Source of the DNA: Conoideocrella luteorostrata
Taxonomy: Eukaryota; Ascomycota; Sordariomycetes; Hypocreales; Clavicipitaceae
Reading direction: 5' to 3'
Length of the DNA stretch: 33,944 nucleotides
NCBI GenBank assembly: GCA_032433595.1
Contig: JASWJB010000394.1
Coordinates: 1-33,944 of the forward strand
The notes beneath the pieces are model-generated. The model was given only the letters and a program-made list of their open reading frames with translations, had not been told where the DNA came from and did no database searches. This document shows, piece by piece, positions 20,180 through 30,200 of the stretch (position 1 is the first letter of the stretch; every line of letters starts with the position of its first letter). Both the position numbers and the translations under genes were made by a program.

Positions 20180-20217
20180 AGCTCTCGTTTGTAGAAATCG
20201 ACGATGCTGAGTACCAT
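20131..20217 (-). other. Overlapping upstream open reading frame at the transcription-factor start
   Basis: An ATG at 20217, 38 bases upstream of the main ATG and in another frame, opens a 28-codon frame that ends with TGA at 20131-20133, beyond the main start. If it lies in the mRNA, ribosomes using it would bypass the main start, lowering output. Whether the transcript includes it is unknown. Confidence 0.45.
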
Positions 20218-21225
20218 GCCTCTGAACAAGATTTGTTATTGTGTCGTGTCGCTGTGGGTGCTTTGCTGAATGAGGCAGGGGCGAAGGTGCCAATGTTGAA
20301 GCATGTCACCTAAAGACAATGCGAAGTTGACGAGGCACGATTCCGACGCGATAGGTTCGTTATGCCATTGATTTGTATTGTAGGTCGCGTCGGCACGCGA
20401 TTATCACGATGAAATCACTTTGAACGATGATGAAAGGCCAAATAGTACCCCGTCATCATTATTAGGTTACGAAAGCCACCCATGAGAGACTTTTGTCACC
20501 TGACTCAGCAATTTACCAGGTACTCCGTCCAAAACATTAATGTGGCAGACGCATTGCACAATAACACGGCAGCAGCATTCTTGAGAAACAACACGAGGGC
20601 CAAGCGTTAGATTTTTCGACATGCAGCCCAATTTATGCTTTGTCCATGCTAGGCTGTATTTCTAAAGATGTCTGCCCTTACTTTTGTATGTATATATGCA
20701 CGGGGAATGGAGCATGCATGGCCGCGCACCCCACGCGTCAGGCACAGCACCGGTTGGCACAACTTCAGAGTCAAATGTGGCGGATTCAATCTGTCCGGCC
20801 GCGCCTTGGTGATGCATTATTATTTCTGTAGATGAGGCTTCAGACGTCGGACCAGGTGTCACTCAAAATTTGCATATCTTTACTGCAGCCCGTCCCCAAC
20901 CAGACTGATGCATCCACTCTTCGCCCACTTGCGCCCACTTACTAACGCCTATCCACCATCCATCCGCTTGCACCTGCTTTGACTTACACCACCAAAGAAA
21001 AAATTGGCGAATCCGCAGTTGGTTAATCAGCTTTACTTTCAAACCCTCCCACACCCTGATCTTGGCTATTTTTTTTATTTTATTTTTTCCTTTCCTCGTT
21101 CTTGGCAGGGCCCAGCAGAATCAATATTTGTCGGTGTTACCATATGCCATATTACAGTTCAATGCCCGTCAGGTAGCCACAGTGGTAGCTCTAGAGATAG
21201 TGAGAGGATCTCTAGGAGCAAAGCA
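20180..21225. other. Divergent promoter region
   Basis: About 1 kb between the divergently transcribed transcription-factor gene and RPC82. No gene is visible. It contains a tandem 10-mer (CGCCCACTT repeated at 20922-20940), a T-rich tract around 21069-21090 in the RPC82 promoter region, and GTACTCCGTCC near 20519. All frames are short. Confidence 0.55.
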
Positions 21226-23429
21226 ATGCTTGTTGTCAGTATTGTTCCAACGCCATACACCTCAACCAGCAAGAGTGCTTGCGTCGCCAGACTCCCGCTG
21301 ACCGCTGCGCAAACAGACAAAACATGCCGCGGAGCTTTGTGCTCTCCTAGTCAATGATCTCTTCGGCGAGCTTCCATCAGTATGTTCCATCCCACTTCAC
21401 AAATAATTCCAATGTTGCGGTTGGCTTGTGACGTGTTTTCGCGGGGCTGACCCTTTGCCTTTTTCCTGGCAGCGCGTTCTGGCCGCACTCTTCAAAAAAG
21501 GCCGATGCACAATTACGCAATTAGTTCAGCACACATCGCTTGGCCCACGGCATCTTCGAAATGGGTTGGGAGTCCTCATCCAGCAAAATCTTCTCTACCA
21601 TCATACCGACCCTAACACGAGAGTAACGACCTATGAGGCAAACTCAGACGCCTGCTACAACCTCGTACGATCGGGCAAGATACTCGAGGTTATCAACAGC
21701 CAGTATGGTACTGCTGAGCGAGATTTAGTCCAAACGCTGATGCAGCTGGGCTACGCCAGAATCGCAGACTTGACACACGCTTTCTCCTCGCGAGCCCCCA
21801 AAATCAACGGCCATACAAATGGAGCGCATGATCCGTCGTCTGGGTTGATTGAGTCCAAAGACCATCTTAACGCTGCCCTGGCCCGATTGATACAGGCAGA
21901 AATATTAGAAACCGTTCGTCCTGAAAGCTTCCGCAGCCCAGCTGAAGTATATCGGGAGATCGAGGCAGACGTAACAAAGACTGCGCCTGGTGAAAAAGCG
22001 AGCAAGAATAAAATGGAACTGCATATGCGAGTTGTGGAAAAGTTCAGGACTTTTAGGGATCAAAGTAAAGCTTTGAAACGGCAGTTGGATCAGTCTTCTG
22101 GCCCTGTCACCAAACGAAGGAAGTTACAGAACGGCTCCAGTCGCAACGATGACTTTGTCCATGACGATGCTCCTGATCTGAATGTAAGCAAGCTGCGACA
22201 TCTGTTATTAACAAGCCGAGAGCCGGGTGTGCTAACAACTTTATTTCCAGCCCAACGTTGTAGTTCGTGTCAATCACGAAAAGTGTTTGGTAGAGTTGCG
22301 CAATCAACGTCTGGCAGATTTCGCCGCAGATTTCCTCGGCGAGGTCACTGGTCAGGTGTACCGCACGCTCCTAGAACTTCTCACGGCGAAACTTTCCAGA
22401 TGTCGGGCAGATCCTCTGATTGGCGACCAGAATACCGGTCCACAGGTCACCGTCACCACCATAGAAATATATCAACACTTAGACGACGATATTAATGTCC
22501 TTGGGGGAATAGGCAAGCCGCCTAGGGAAAATATCGACTCAGAAAGTGCTGAGAAGATTAGGTCAGGTCCGTATGCATACGACACTGGCTCTGATGAAGA
22601 TGAGGTGGATGACGATGGGCCCAGCGCAAAGCCCACCGCGCCGCGCGGACGGATGGCCAGGGCTGTTGCTGCAGCTGCCGCTATGGAGAGCGACGGAGGG
22701 TCTGATGATGATGTTGACGTTAAGGACCAGCGAGTACAGGCAAATGGCAACAGGCAAACCAAGGTCAAATTTGAAGACGGGGTGGCATCCACAGATAGTC
22801 GCCTTGATCAGATGAGGAACCATCTTCTGCTGCTAGCTGAGAGCAAGCATCGTTTTGTCCGACACTCGGGAACCCTTGGCCGCGGCCAGTGGGCAGTTGA
22901 CTTCGACCTACTGATGGACCGCCTTCGGGAAACAGAGCTGGATGCATACATTGAGCAGTGCTTTGGTCGCCACGGACTTCGCCTGACACGAATCTTGCGA
23001 GAGAAAGGAAAACTGGACGAAAAAATGCTGCCATCGGCTGCTCTTATGAAGAAATCAGACGTACAGGGGAAGATGCTGGCAATGCAAATGGCGGGGCTTG
23101 TCGACGTCCAAGAAGTTCCCAAGGATAACAGCAGGCTTGCAAACCGAACAATGTTTTTCTGGTTTTTTGACGGAGAGCGAACACAGGCACAACTGTTGGA
23201 CGATGTTTATAAAGGGATGCTGCGCTGCTTGCAGACGCTGGACGTGGAGCGACACAAGGAGCGAAACATTCTCACATTTGTCGAAAGAAAAGATGTCAAG
23301 GGGAAAGAGCAAGAAGTGATGACTACGGAGCATTACAACAAGTATAACCAACATCTGGAAGAGCAGCAACAGTTACTGGGCCAGGTGATGCGACTGGACG
23401 ACATGGTAGCAGTCTTTCGAGACTATTGA
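21226..23429 (+). CDS. rpc82: RNA polymerase III subunit Rpc82 (C82/RPC3)
   Basis: Exons 21226-21234, 21317-21379, 21473-22183 and 22251-23429 encode 653 residues, the usual size for fungal Rpc82. Exon 1 is only ATGCTTGTT; its intron (GTCAGT donor, CTGAC branch, ACAG acceptor) joins it to TKHAAELCALLVNDLFGE, the conserved N-terminus. Without this join the frame has an upstream TGA and no start. The second and third introns (GTATGT...GCAG, GTAAGC...CCAG) restore ELPS-RVLAALF and DLN-PNVVVRVNHEKC. The protein contains tandem winged-helix domains: N-terminal (LVQHTSLGPRHLRNGLGVLI), central and C-terminal (KSDVQGKMLAMQMAGLVDVQ), and ends MRLDDMVAVFRDY. An acidic insertion, GSDEDEVDDDG, lies in the middle. 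Rpc82 forms the C82/C34/C31 subcomplex that lets Pol III start and open tRNA and 5S promoters in the nucleus. Confidence 0.96.
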
Positions 23430-24152
23430 GAACTCGTACAATGGATAATGGCGTGGAATGAGATGTTGGCGCACTGTGAAAAATACAGAGTACCTTCCTG
23501 TTGGATAACTGAGCGTTTGATAGTATTGGAATGCAGAAAGGCGAATTGATGGGTTTGCAGCCCACGGTTTGTAAGTGCTTATGCTATCATAGTTTCGACA
23601 AACATGAGGGTTGCTGCCTTGGATTGATGATCACACACCTTCAGTGCTGGGACATGTTATATATAGAAACAAAATATCGTCGCTCATAATTGAGATCATC
23701 ACAGAGTACTACTATGAAGCTTATTACTGACGAAATACTTGGCATAACGTACGAACGACTTTTGGTCGTACACTCCTTGGTTGTTGTAGGGTAGCCGCGA
23801 AACGACGACCAGGAGGCTCGGAAGTACAGAGGAGGGAACAAGGAACAACGAGTTGAGGCACGACATTAGTTACTACTCGGTACGGAATAGTGTGGTGCCA
23901 GTTGTGTTTAGAACTGCATTAGCGCCTCCGGACCTCGGGCCAGAATCCAATATTCAGTTGGATATTGTCCCAATTGACTATTGATATGTCTGGCCCGAAC
24001 GCAAACCCGTAAGTCGGCCGCGGTGCGTTGGCTTCCAAGTCGAGAGAGGTCGACATGAAGAATCCACGCCCTTAGGTGGGGAAGGTGGGTGCATGTGCCG
24101 TTCAGATGGCACTTGCGCACTAATAGCATGATCTGCTCGATGGGAGGACGGG

Positions 24153-24179
24153 GCAAGGCGGACAAGACGGGCAAGACGG
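24153..24179. repeat. 9-base tandem repeat, three units
   Basis: Units GCAAGGCGG, ACAAGACGG and GCAAGACGG follow one another without spacers. The repeat is short and could be chance or the seed of a minisatellite. Confidence 0.7.
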
Positions 24180-24255
24180 GCTAGTTGCAGCCAGCGGACT
24201 ACCTACCCCTGTGACCCTGCCAACCTGCCTGCTACCCAGCGCCCGAGGTAGTACT

Positions 24256-24291
24256 AGTACGGAGTGGCTAACTAGTTAGTTACTCCGTACT
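24256..24291. repeat. 36-base near-perfect palindrome on the AGTACGGAGT/ACTCCGTACT motif
   Basis: Arms AGTACGGAGT (24256-24265) and ACTCCGTACT (24282-24291) are perfect inverses. The centre, CTAACTAGTTAG (24268-24279), is itself a perfect 12-base palindrome. Only the two pairs between arm and centre fail, and both would be G-T wobbles in RNA. The whole can fold as one hairpin or cruciform. It lies about 260 bases upstream of GGC1. Confidence 0.85.
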
Positions 24292-24549
24292 CACTACGGA
24301 GCACGGCGGCCAGCATTGAGCCATTGACTATTTCGTCGCGTGCGCCCCCGATTTCGGGAAACCAAGAGCTCAGGCAGGCACCCTTGCGCTATTGAAAAAA
24401 TTCCCTGTCCGTCGCCGAGTTCATTAGAACACCGTTCCTAGAGCTTAGTCTCTTCCTTCTTCGCTATTTTCCTTATTTCACTGTTCTCAGCCACAAGCTG
24501 GCCAGCGGGAAGTTTTTTCGCATTCCCAGCATACATAGATTCTCTCAAA

Positions 24550-25961
24550 ATGTCGCCTCCGACTGGAAATGCAGGCCGGGAGAAGGAGTCCAACTTGGCC
24601 AGACTTCTTGGCTCAGGTAAGTTCTGTGGACCGGGAGCGCTCAATTGCCCCGAGGGTTTATTTGCAGACCGTTGCATATGCATGCTGACCTTACCGATAG
24701 GGTCCGCTGGTATCGCTGAATTGGCCATTTTCCACCCCGTACGCCTTATTGGAGAAATATCTTCGAAAGCCCGAATACTGGTGTGCTGATAGTTTTCTGC
24801 GCAGGTTGACACTATTGCGAAGCGATTGATGAGCAACCAGACTCGAGTATGAATACCTGCACAACAAGTGGTGGCTCACATTCGTCAGGACTAGAGAAGT
24901 GCGATGGACGAGCTAATATGTGATTTTCTTCTCGAAAACAGGTTACCAATGCAAGCCAATTCAACCAGGTCATCTTCAAGGACAAGGCTAGCGCACCTTT
25001 TGGTAGAAAGTTCATCTCTCTGTTTCCAGGTCTTGGCTACGCTGCTGGTTACAAGGTCCTTCAGCGGATTTATAAATATGGCGGCCAGCCCGTTGCGCGT
25101 GATTATCTAGCCAAGCACTATGGCAAGGACTTTGAATCGGCATTTGGCAAGAAGACTGGCAAGGCCATCATGCATTCTACGGCTGGCAGGTGCGCATGTA
25201 TCCCTAACCGGTTCTCGCCCTTTCGAGTTAACAAAATTGTTGTCGAGAGGACGGGATGTTGTTTTGGGATGTATCTGACGTGTCTGGTACATATAGTCTA
25301 ATCGGAATCGGAGAGATCGTTCTGCTACCCCTCGATGTCCTCAAGATCAAGCGCCAGACAAACCCCGAGGCCTTTAAGGGCCGTGGTGTTCTCAAGATTG
25401 TCGCCGATGAGGGTTTTGGACTGTACCGTGGTTGGGGATGGACTGCTGCCCGTAACGCCCCTGGGTCTTTCGCGGTATGCTGCCATCAGTTTTATGCGTC
25501 CAATATGAGCTATTTTGTGCATGTACTGACGTCAATTTGATTTGAATAGCTGTTTGGAGGTTCTGCTTTTGCCAAGGAATACATGTTCCACCTTCAGGAT
25601 TATAACAAGGCTACCTGGTTCCAGAACTTCATTGCCTCCATTGCTGGAGCCTCAGCCTCACTGGTCGTTTCCGCCCCCCTCGACGTCATCAAGACCCGGA
25701 TCCAAAACCGTAACTTCGACAACCCCGAGAGTGGTTTCCGCATTCTTGCCAACATGGCCCGCAAGGAAGGTTTCTCTAGTTTCTTCAAGGGCTTAGTCCC
25801 CAAGGTAAGCTACTCTCCTTAAGCAACTAGTGACTTGCCTGCAAGATTTTTTTGCTGATGTTGTCTTTCAGCTGCTTATGACTGGCCCCAAGCTGGTCTT
25901 CTCATTCTGGCTTGCCCAGACACTGATCCCTGCCTTTGATACTGCCTTCTCGAAGCGCTAA
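24550..25961 (+). CDS. ggc1: Mitochondrial GTP/GDP carrier Ggc1 (Yhm1)
   Basis: Seven exons, 24550-24616, 24701-24738, 24805-24846, 24942-25189, 25297-25474, 25550-25804 and 25872-25961, encode 305 residues (yeast Ggc1 has about 300). Every join falls in conserved text, for example IFHP-VDTIAKRLMSNQTR, STAG-SLIGIGEIVLLP and PGSFA-LFGGSAF. The three carrier signatures P-x-[DE]-x-x-[KR] appear as HPVDTIAKR, LPLDVLKIKR and APLDVIKTR, one per repeat of two transmembrane helices. The carrier sits in the mitochondrial inner membrane and exchanges matrix GDP for cytosolic GTP; in yeast its loss disturbs mitochondrial DNA and iron handling. No cleavable presequence is evident. The first three coding exons are very short (67, 38 and 42 bases). 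Confidence 0.97.
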
Positions 25962-27215
25962 CGGACCATGGTTTACTACTACTTATTCAACAATTTGGAC
26001 ACTCTTCTTCTTCTTTTTTAACAACGGAGACGAATATTCAAATTTACTTATATATTTGTTACATTGGACTGACGGCTGGAAAGACCTGTGCTGCTCTTGA
26101 AAAAATAGACTACTATGGCTCTTGGCTCCTTGCGGATTTTATTTAGATGACTAAGGGAGGGAAGGCTGAATGAATGTGAAACCATGCGGGGATGTAGACA
26201 CTCTGCTCTAAAGAATCAATGATGAAAGCTTTAAAACAAAACTAAAAAATTGGCCGATATATCGTTCTAAACTCTTGGTTGGCCAAAGACAAGTGTCGCC
26301 CGTCTGTTGTCCTCCACACGGCTGGGCCAAAGTGGGATATTGGCATCAGGGCCAAGTTAGCATGCCCTAATTTTGTCTTGAGACTGGTCTTTAATTGGTC
26401 TCGTCTTTATTAATGAAGCTGAGACCCGGTGATGATATATTTTGCACTGACTATGAGTGTCTTTGTTGCTTCACAAGCGAGAGACAAGTCCTCAGCTGCA
26501 ACATGGCTCCATGGGCAGCAAAGTCGCCGGGCGAATTTGCGCCACAGCTGTCGAAAGCATGGTGCTCTTGGCACTCTCTGATCCCTGAACGACTTTGACA
26601 TCAAGCTGGAACACAATTGTGCTGCAGAAAGTAGAAAGCCAAAATTGACGCGGGCGGGCGATTGTGCTGGCTAACAAGTGAATGATTGAATCACCGTGAT
26701 AGGCCATGCAGTGTGACAAGCTAAGCCAAGTAAAGCCGCCGGCCCGCCCATGCCGTGCCGCTCTCGCGCGTCGTTGCCCTGCGCAACGCATCCCCATGCA
26801 CCACCCACAACATCACAGGCCTTGGAGCCCAATGGGGGGAGTGAGCTGGCGCCTGTCAACAATGACGAGACCAGACATCTAGTCCGGTCCAATCCTCCCT
26901 TTCGTAATAATCCCACATCCCAAAGTTTTGTTTTTTGATGCAGAAATTCCCAAGATATACGACTATGAAGAAACGACACTGACTACTACTGCGTGATCTT
27001 TCTGGAATCGATAATACACCCGGGAGAAATCATCTGAATTGTTTTCCTAGATTTATATTCCACCCCCATCTTTATCTTATTTGGTGTCTTTGCATCGCAC
27101 CCAAAAGAGTAACAGCGGCGGCATTCCGCATTCCTCGACAGCACCACCTTACATTCCTCACATTCACCACGACATAAGGGATCGTTTCAACACAGAACCT
27201 ACGAGTGTTGAAAAA
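25962..27215. other. Intergenic sequence
   Basis: No supportable gene is visible. The left end is the GGC1 3' flank. The right end contains the leader of the large coiled-coil gene, pyrimidine-rich around 27040-27080. Open frames on both strands are under 110 codons and without family character. No repeats beyond simple runs were noticed. Confidence 0.55.
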
Positions 27216-30200
27216 ATGGCACAGTCTGATTGGGGCTCAGTATCGTCCAAAGATGACGAGAGATACCTGAAACATCAACATTCTGCGTCCTCAGACCAAA
27301 GTTTCAAAGCCCTTATTCCTATGTACGTAATAGACTCTTCTCCTTCTTTTCGTCGTCTCTTCTCCCTCGTGAGCGAGAGAGAGCTGCTGTGCCATTCTTT
27401 GCTCGTTTTTCATGCCCTCTTGGGTGCAAAAGCTAATGCCCAGCAGGTGGGATAGCTCGGATCCAGAACGAGCTCCGCCACCTCTACCACTAAATCCGAA
27501 TCCTCAGTCGCCAGGCTTGTCTTCGCGTGCCGGCACGTCGAGCGCCATCCAGTCTGCCCATGCTGCCTTGAACGAACGGGCGCGGGAGAACAGCGCCGCC
27601 GTTAGGCGAGGAGGAGAATCACCCGAGAGAGCCCTCGTCAAGAGCGGTTCGCATCGTCGCCTGCAGTCGCTGCAGCCTGGTTCTGTACGCGACCTTAGTT
27701 TGTTCATTGAAGGCAACTGGAATAAGCCGGATCTTAGGCCATCAACGCCTACTACACCACGAGAATTGCCGCCAGAACCACGTCGTGAAGACAGGAACTC
27801 CGCAAGCTCTACCCCAATTCCTGGACCTAGCTTGACCCCCATTCTCAGGCCGACAGCTCGACGGCCTCCCAATAGTATCCTGGGAGAGAACACACCTCCC
27901 CAAAGCTCTACTATGCTGGCTCTACAAACAATGGGTGCCAAACCGTCTTCGAGGGAGGCTGAGACTCCTCTGTCAAATGTCACCAATGGATCGAATCCGA
28001 GACAGCCGTATTCTTCGGACGATGTCGCTGCACAGCTAGTTACCCTCACCAACATTGCTACATCTCTTCAAAAGGAAATGTCCGCTCTGACTCGCCGAAG
28101 TCGAGACAATGCCACTGATTTACTGAGCTTGAAAGAGGCAACTAAAACGAGAGACGAAGATGTGCGAAAGAGCCTGAGAGAGTTGGTTGGCAATATCCAC
28201 GAAACATCCAGCAGGATTGCGTCCTTTAACGTTCCATGTCTTGACAACAAGCCATATGGCTCCCCCCCTAGCAACTCACGGCCATTTCAGCTTCCCCGAA
28301 TACCATCGCCCAAGAGCTTCGCTGAGTCAATTGATCGTGGCTCTATTAGCACGCCGTCTCTGTCCGGAGTGGATACCTCCGCTTCACTCATGATCTTGGA
28401 GAAGATATGGAACGGTCTCGGTACCAAGGATGGACACGAGTCTTTGGTTAGCCTCCTGACAGAGTTGTCCCAAAAGCTATCGGGCATGGCTACTTCGTCC
28501 AAGGTCGAAGAGTTGGCCGAATATGTTCGATCGCAGTCAGAAAATGCTATTGTTCTCGGAAAGGTCAATCATAGCAGAAGCATGAGTGATGAAGCTATGG
28601 AATTACAGAGACCAGCGACTGGCACTGGGCCAATGACCCAACGGGTCGAACGACTCCTGTATAACAGCGAAAGCAGAAGGTCATCTGCGCCCCCCGGACG
28701 CGGTGCTGAGCTGGTAAACGAAGACCTCATGAAGATCATCCGATCTGTCAAAGACAGCGTCGCCCAAGGTGGTGGCTTGACTGCCGAGGTCAAGGCTCTC
28801 GTGCGTGAGTTGAGAGGTGAGGTACTAGGCATGGGAAGAGAGCTAGGGAAGAGATTGGAAAAGGTGGGGGTTAAGGGAATTGAAGAGACCGAGTCTCCCA
28901 GCAAAGATGACGTCTCAAGGGTTATTGATGAAGGTCTTGAACAGATGAAGGAGCAGCTCAACAATGTCTTGAGAGAACATCGACGCCAATCCGCGCAGTC
29001 ACTGACTTCGCAAAAGACTGTTGTGGACTATCAAGAAATTTATAATGCGATGCGTGCTGCATTACGAGATAACGAAGCGTCCCAAGATGATATGCCCGAC
29101 CTGAGCAGGGACGACGTGATTGAAGCCGTTAGGGATGCTTGGGAAAACTACAAGCCTGAGATCGAGGTGCAGCAGTTAGGCCTTGAGCGAGACGAGGTCT
29201 TAGCCTGCCTCAAAGAGGGCCTCCAAGAATATGCTCCTCGCGATGAGCGACCCGAAGCTGCCACACGCGAAGAGGTTTTCAAAGCTGTAGTGGAAGGACT
29301 GAAGCATTTCACACCACCTGAAGTGGACACACCAGCCACGTTGTCACGAGACGAAATTATTGACGCCGTTCGCGACTGCCTTGAAGAATTCGAGTTCCCT
29401 GTTGCAGCCTCGGCGATTGGAAACGAGCTGTCGCACAAAGACGTCGTTCACGCAGTCCGTGAAGGCCTTAACGGTTTCGACCTGCCTCGAGGTGACGCCC
29501 TTATTGCGACTCCTAACAATGAGGAGATTATCAGTCGTCTGCAGGATATTATGGAGTACATGAAGCTTGAATTTAGGGCAGTTTCAGAGGAAGCCAAGGA
29601 GAATGTGGCTGCGAATGGACGTGACACCGAGCAAGTTCTGGACGCCACCAAGGACGGGCTTGAGAGTCTTCGGATTGCTATAGAGGGCTACGTTGACCGA
29701 GTGTCGGGCGTTTCTGGCCACGAGGAATTCATGGATAATCTGTCCCATACAATGGAAGAGTTCAAGGAAGAGGTCTCAAAAGTTGTTGCGCAGGTCCATG
29801 ATAGCTCGCGCGAGCAGCTTCAGACTGAGCTGGAGGGTCTGCGTGAAGTTGTCAACTCCTCCATGATTCCCGCCACTCCCCGGGCTGTCCCTGGAGCGAA
29901 TAATCAGGAGGTCCTTGATGCGCTTCACAACGGATTGACTAGTCTTAGGCAGGAAATTTTGCGTCCTCGGCCTGAGACCGGTGACATTCTTGATGCCATC
30001 AATGACGGACTGAACGATATTCGCGCTGGCTTTGACAGAGTTACCAACATGCCTGCTGACTTGACTGCTAATGATGAGATTCTGAACGCACTCAAGGCCG
30101 GATTGGACTCAGTAAGATCTGATATTGAAACAATTCGCGACGGCAGCAACGAAAGAGCTGTTGCGGCTGTGGCAAATATCCATGAGGATACTGATCGGGC

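Larger units (their letters stand above)
23430..24549. other. Intergenic sequence with minisatellite and near-perfect palindrome
   Basis: RPC82 ends on the left and GGC1 starts on the right, both rightward. No gene is supported. A 9-base minisatellite lies at 24153-24179 and a 36-base near-palindrome at 24256-24291. A pyrimidine-rich leader (about 24430-24490) precedes the GGC1 start, as is usual for well-expressed fungal genes. Confidence 0.55.

Noticed and set aside
16000..20200. Idea of a secondary-metabolite or effector cluster around the transcription factor
   Set aside because: Only one accessory neighbour is present; no synthase, oxidase or transporter lies nearby and housekeeping genes flank both sides.
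20180..20293. N-terminal extension of the zinc-cluster protein beyond residue 1
   Set aside because: The open frame continues upstream but contains no ATG, only a TTG; the first ATG at 20179 fits the usual short lead before the cluster.
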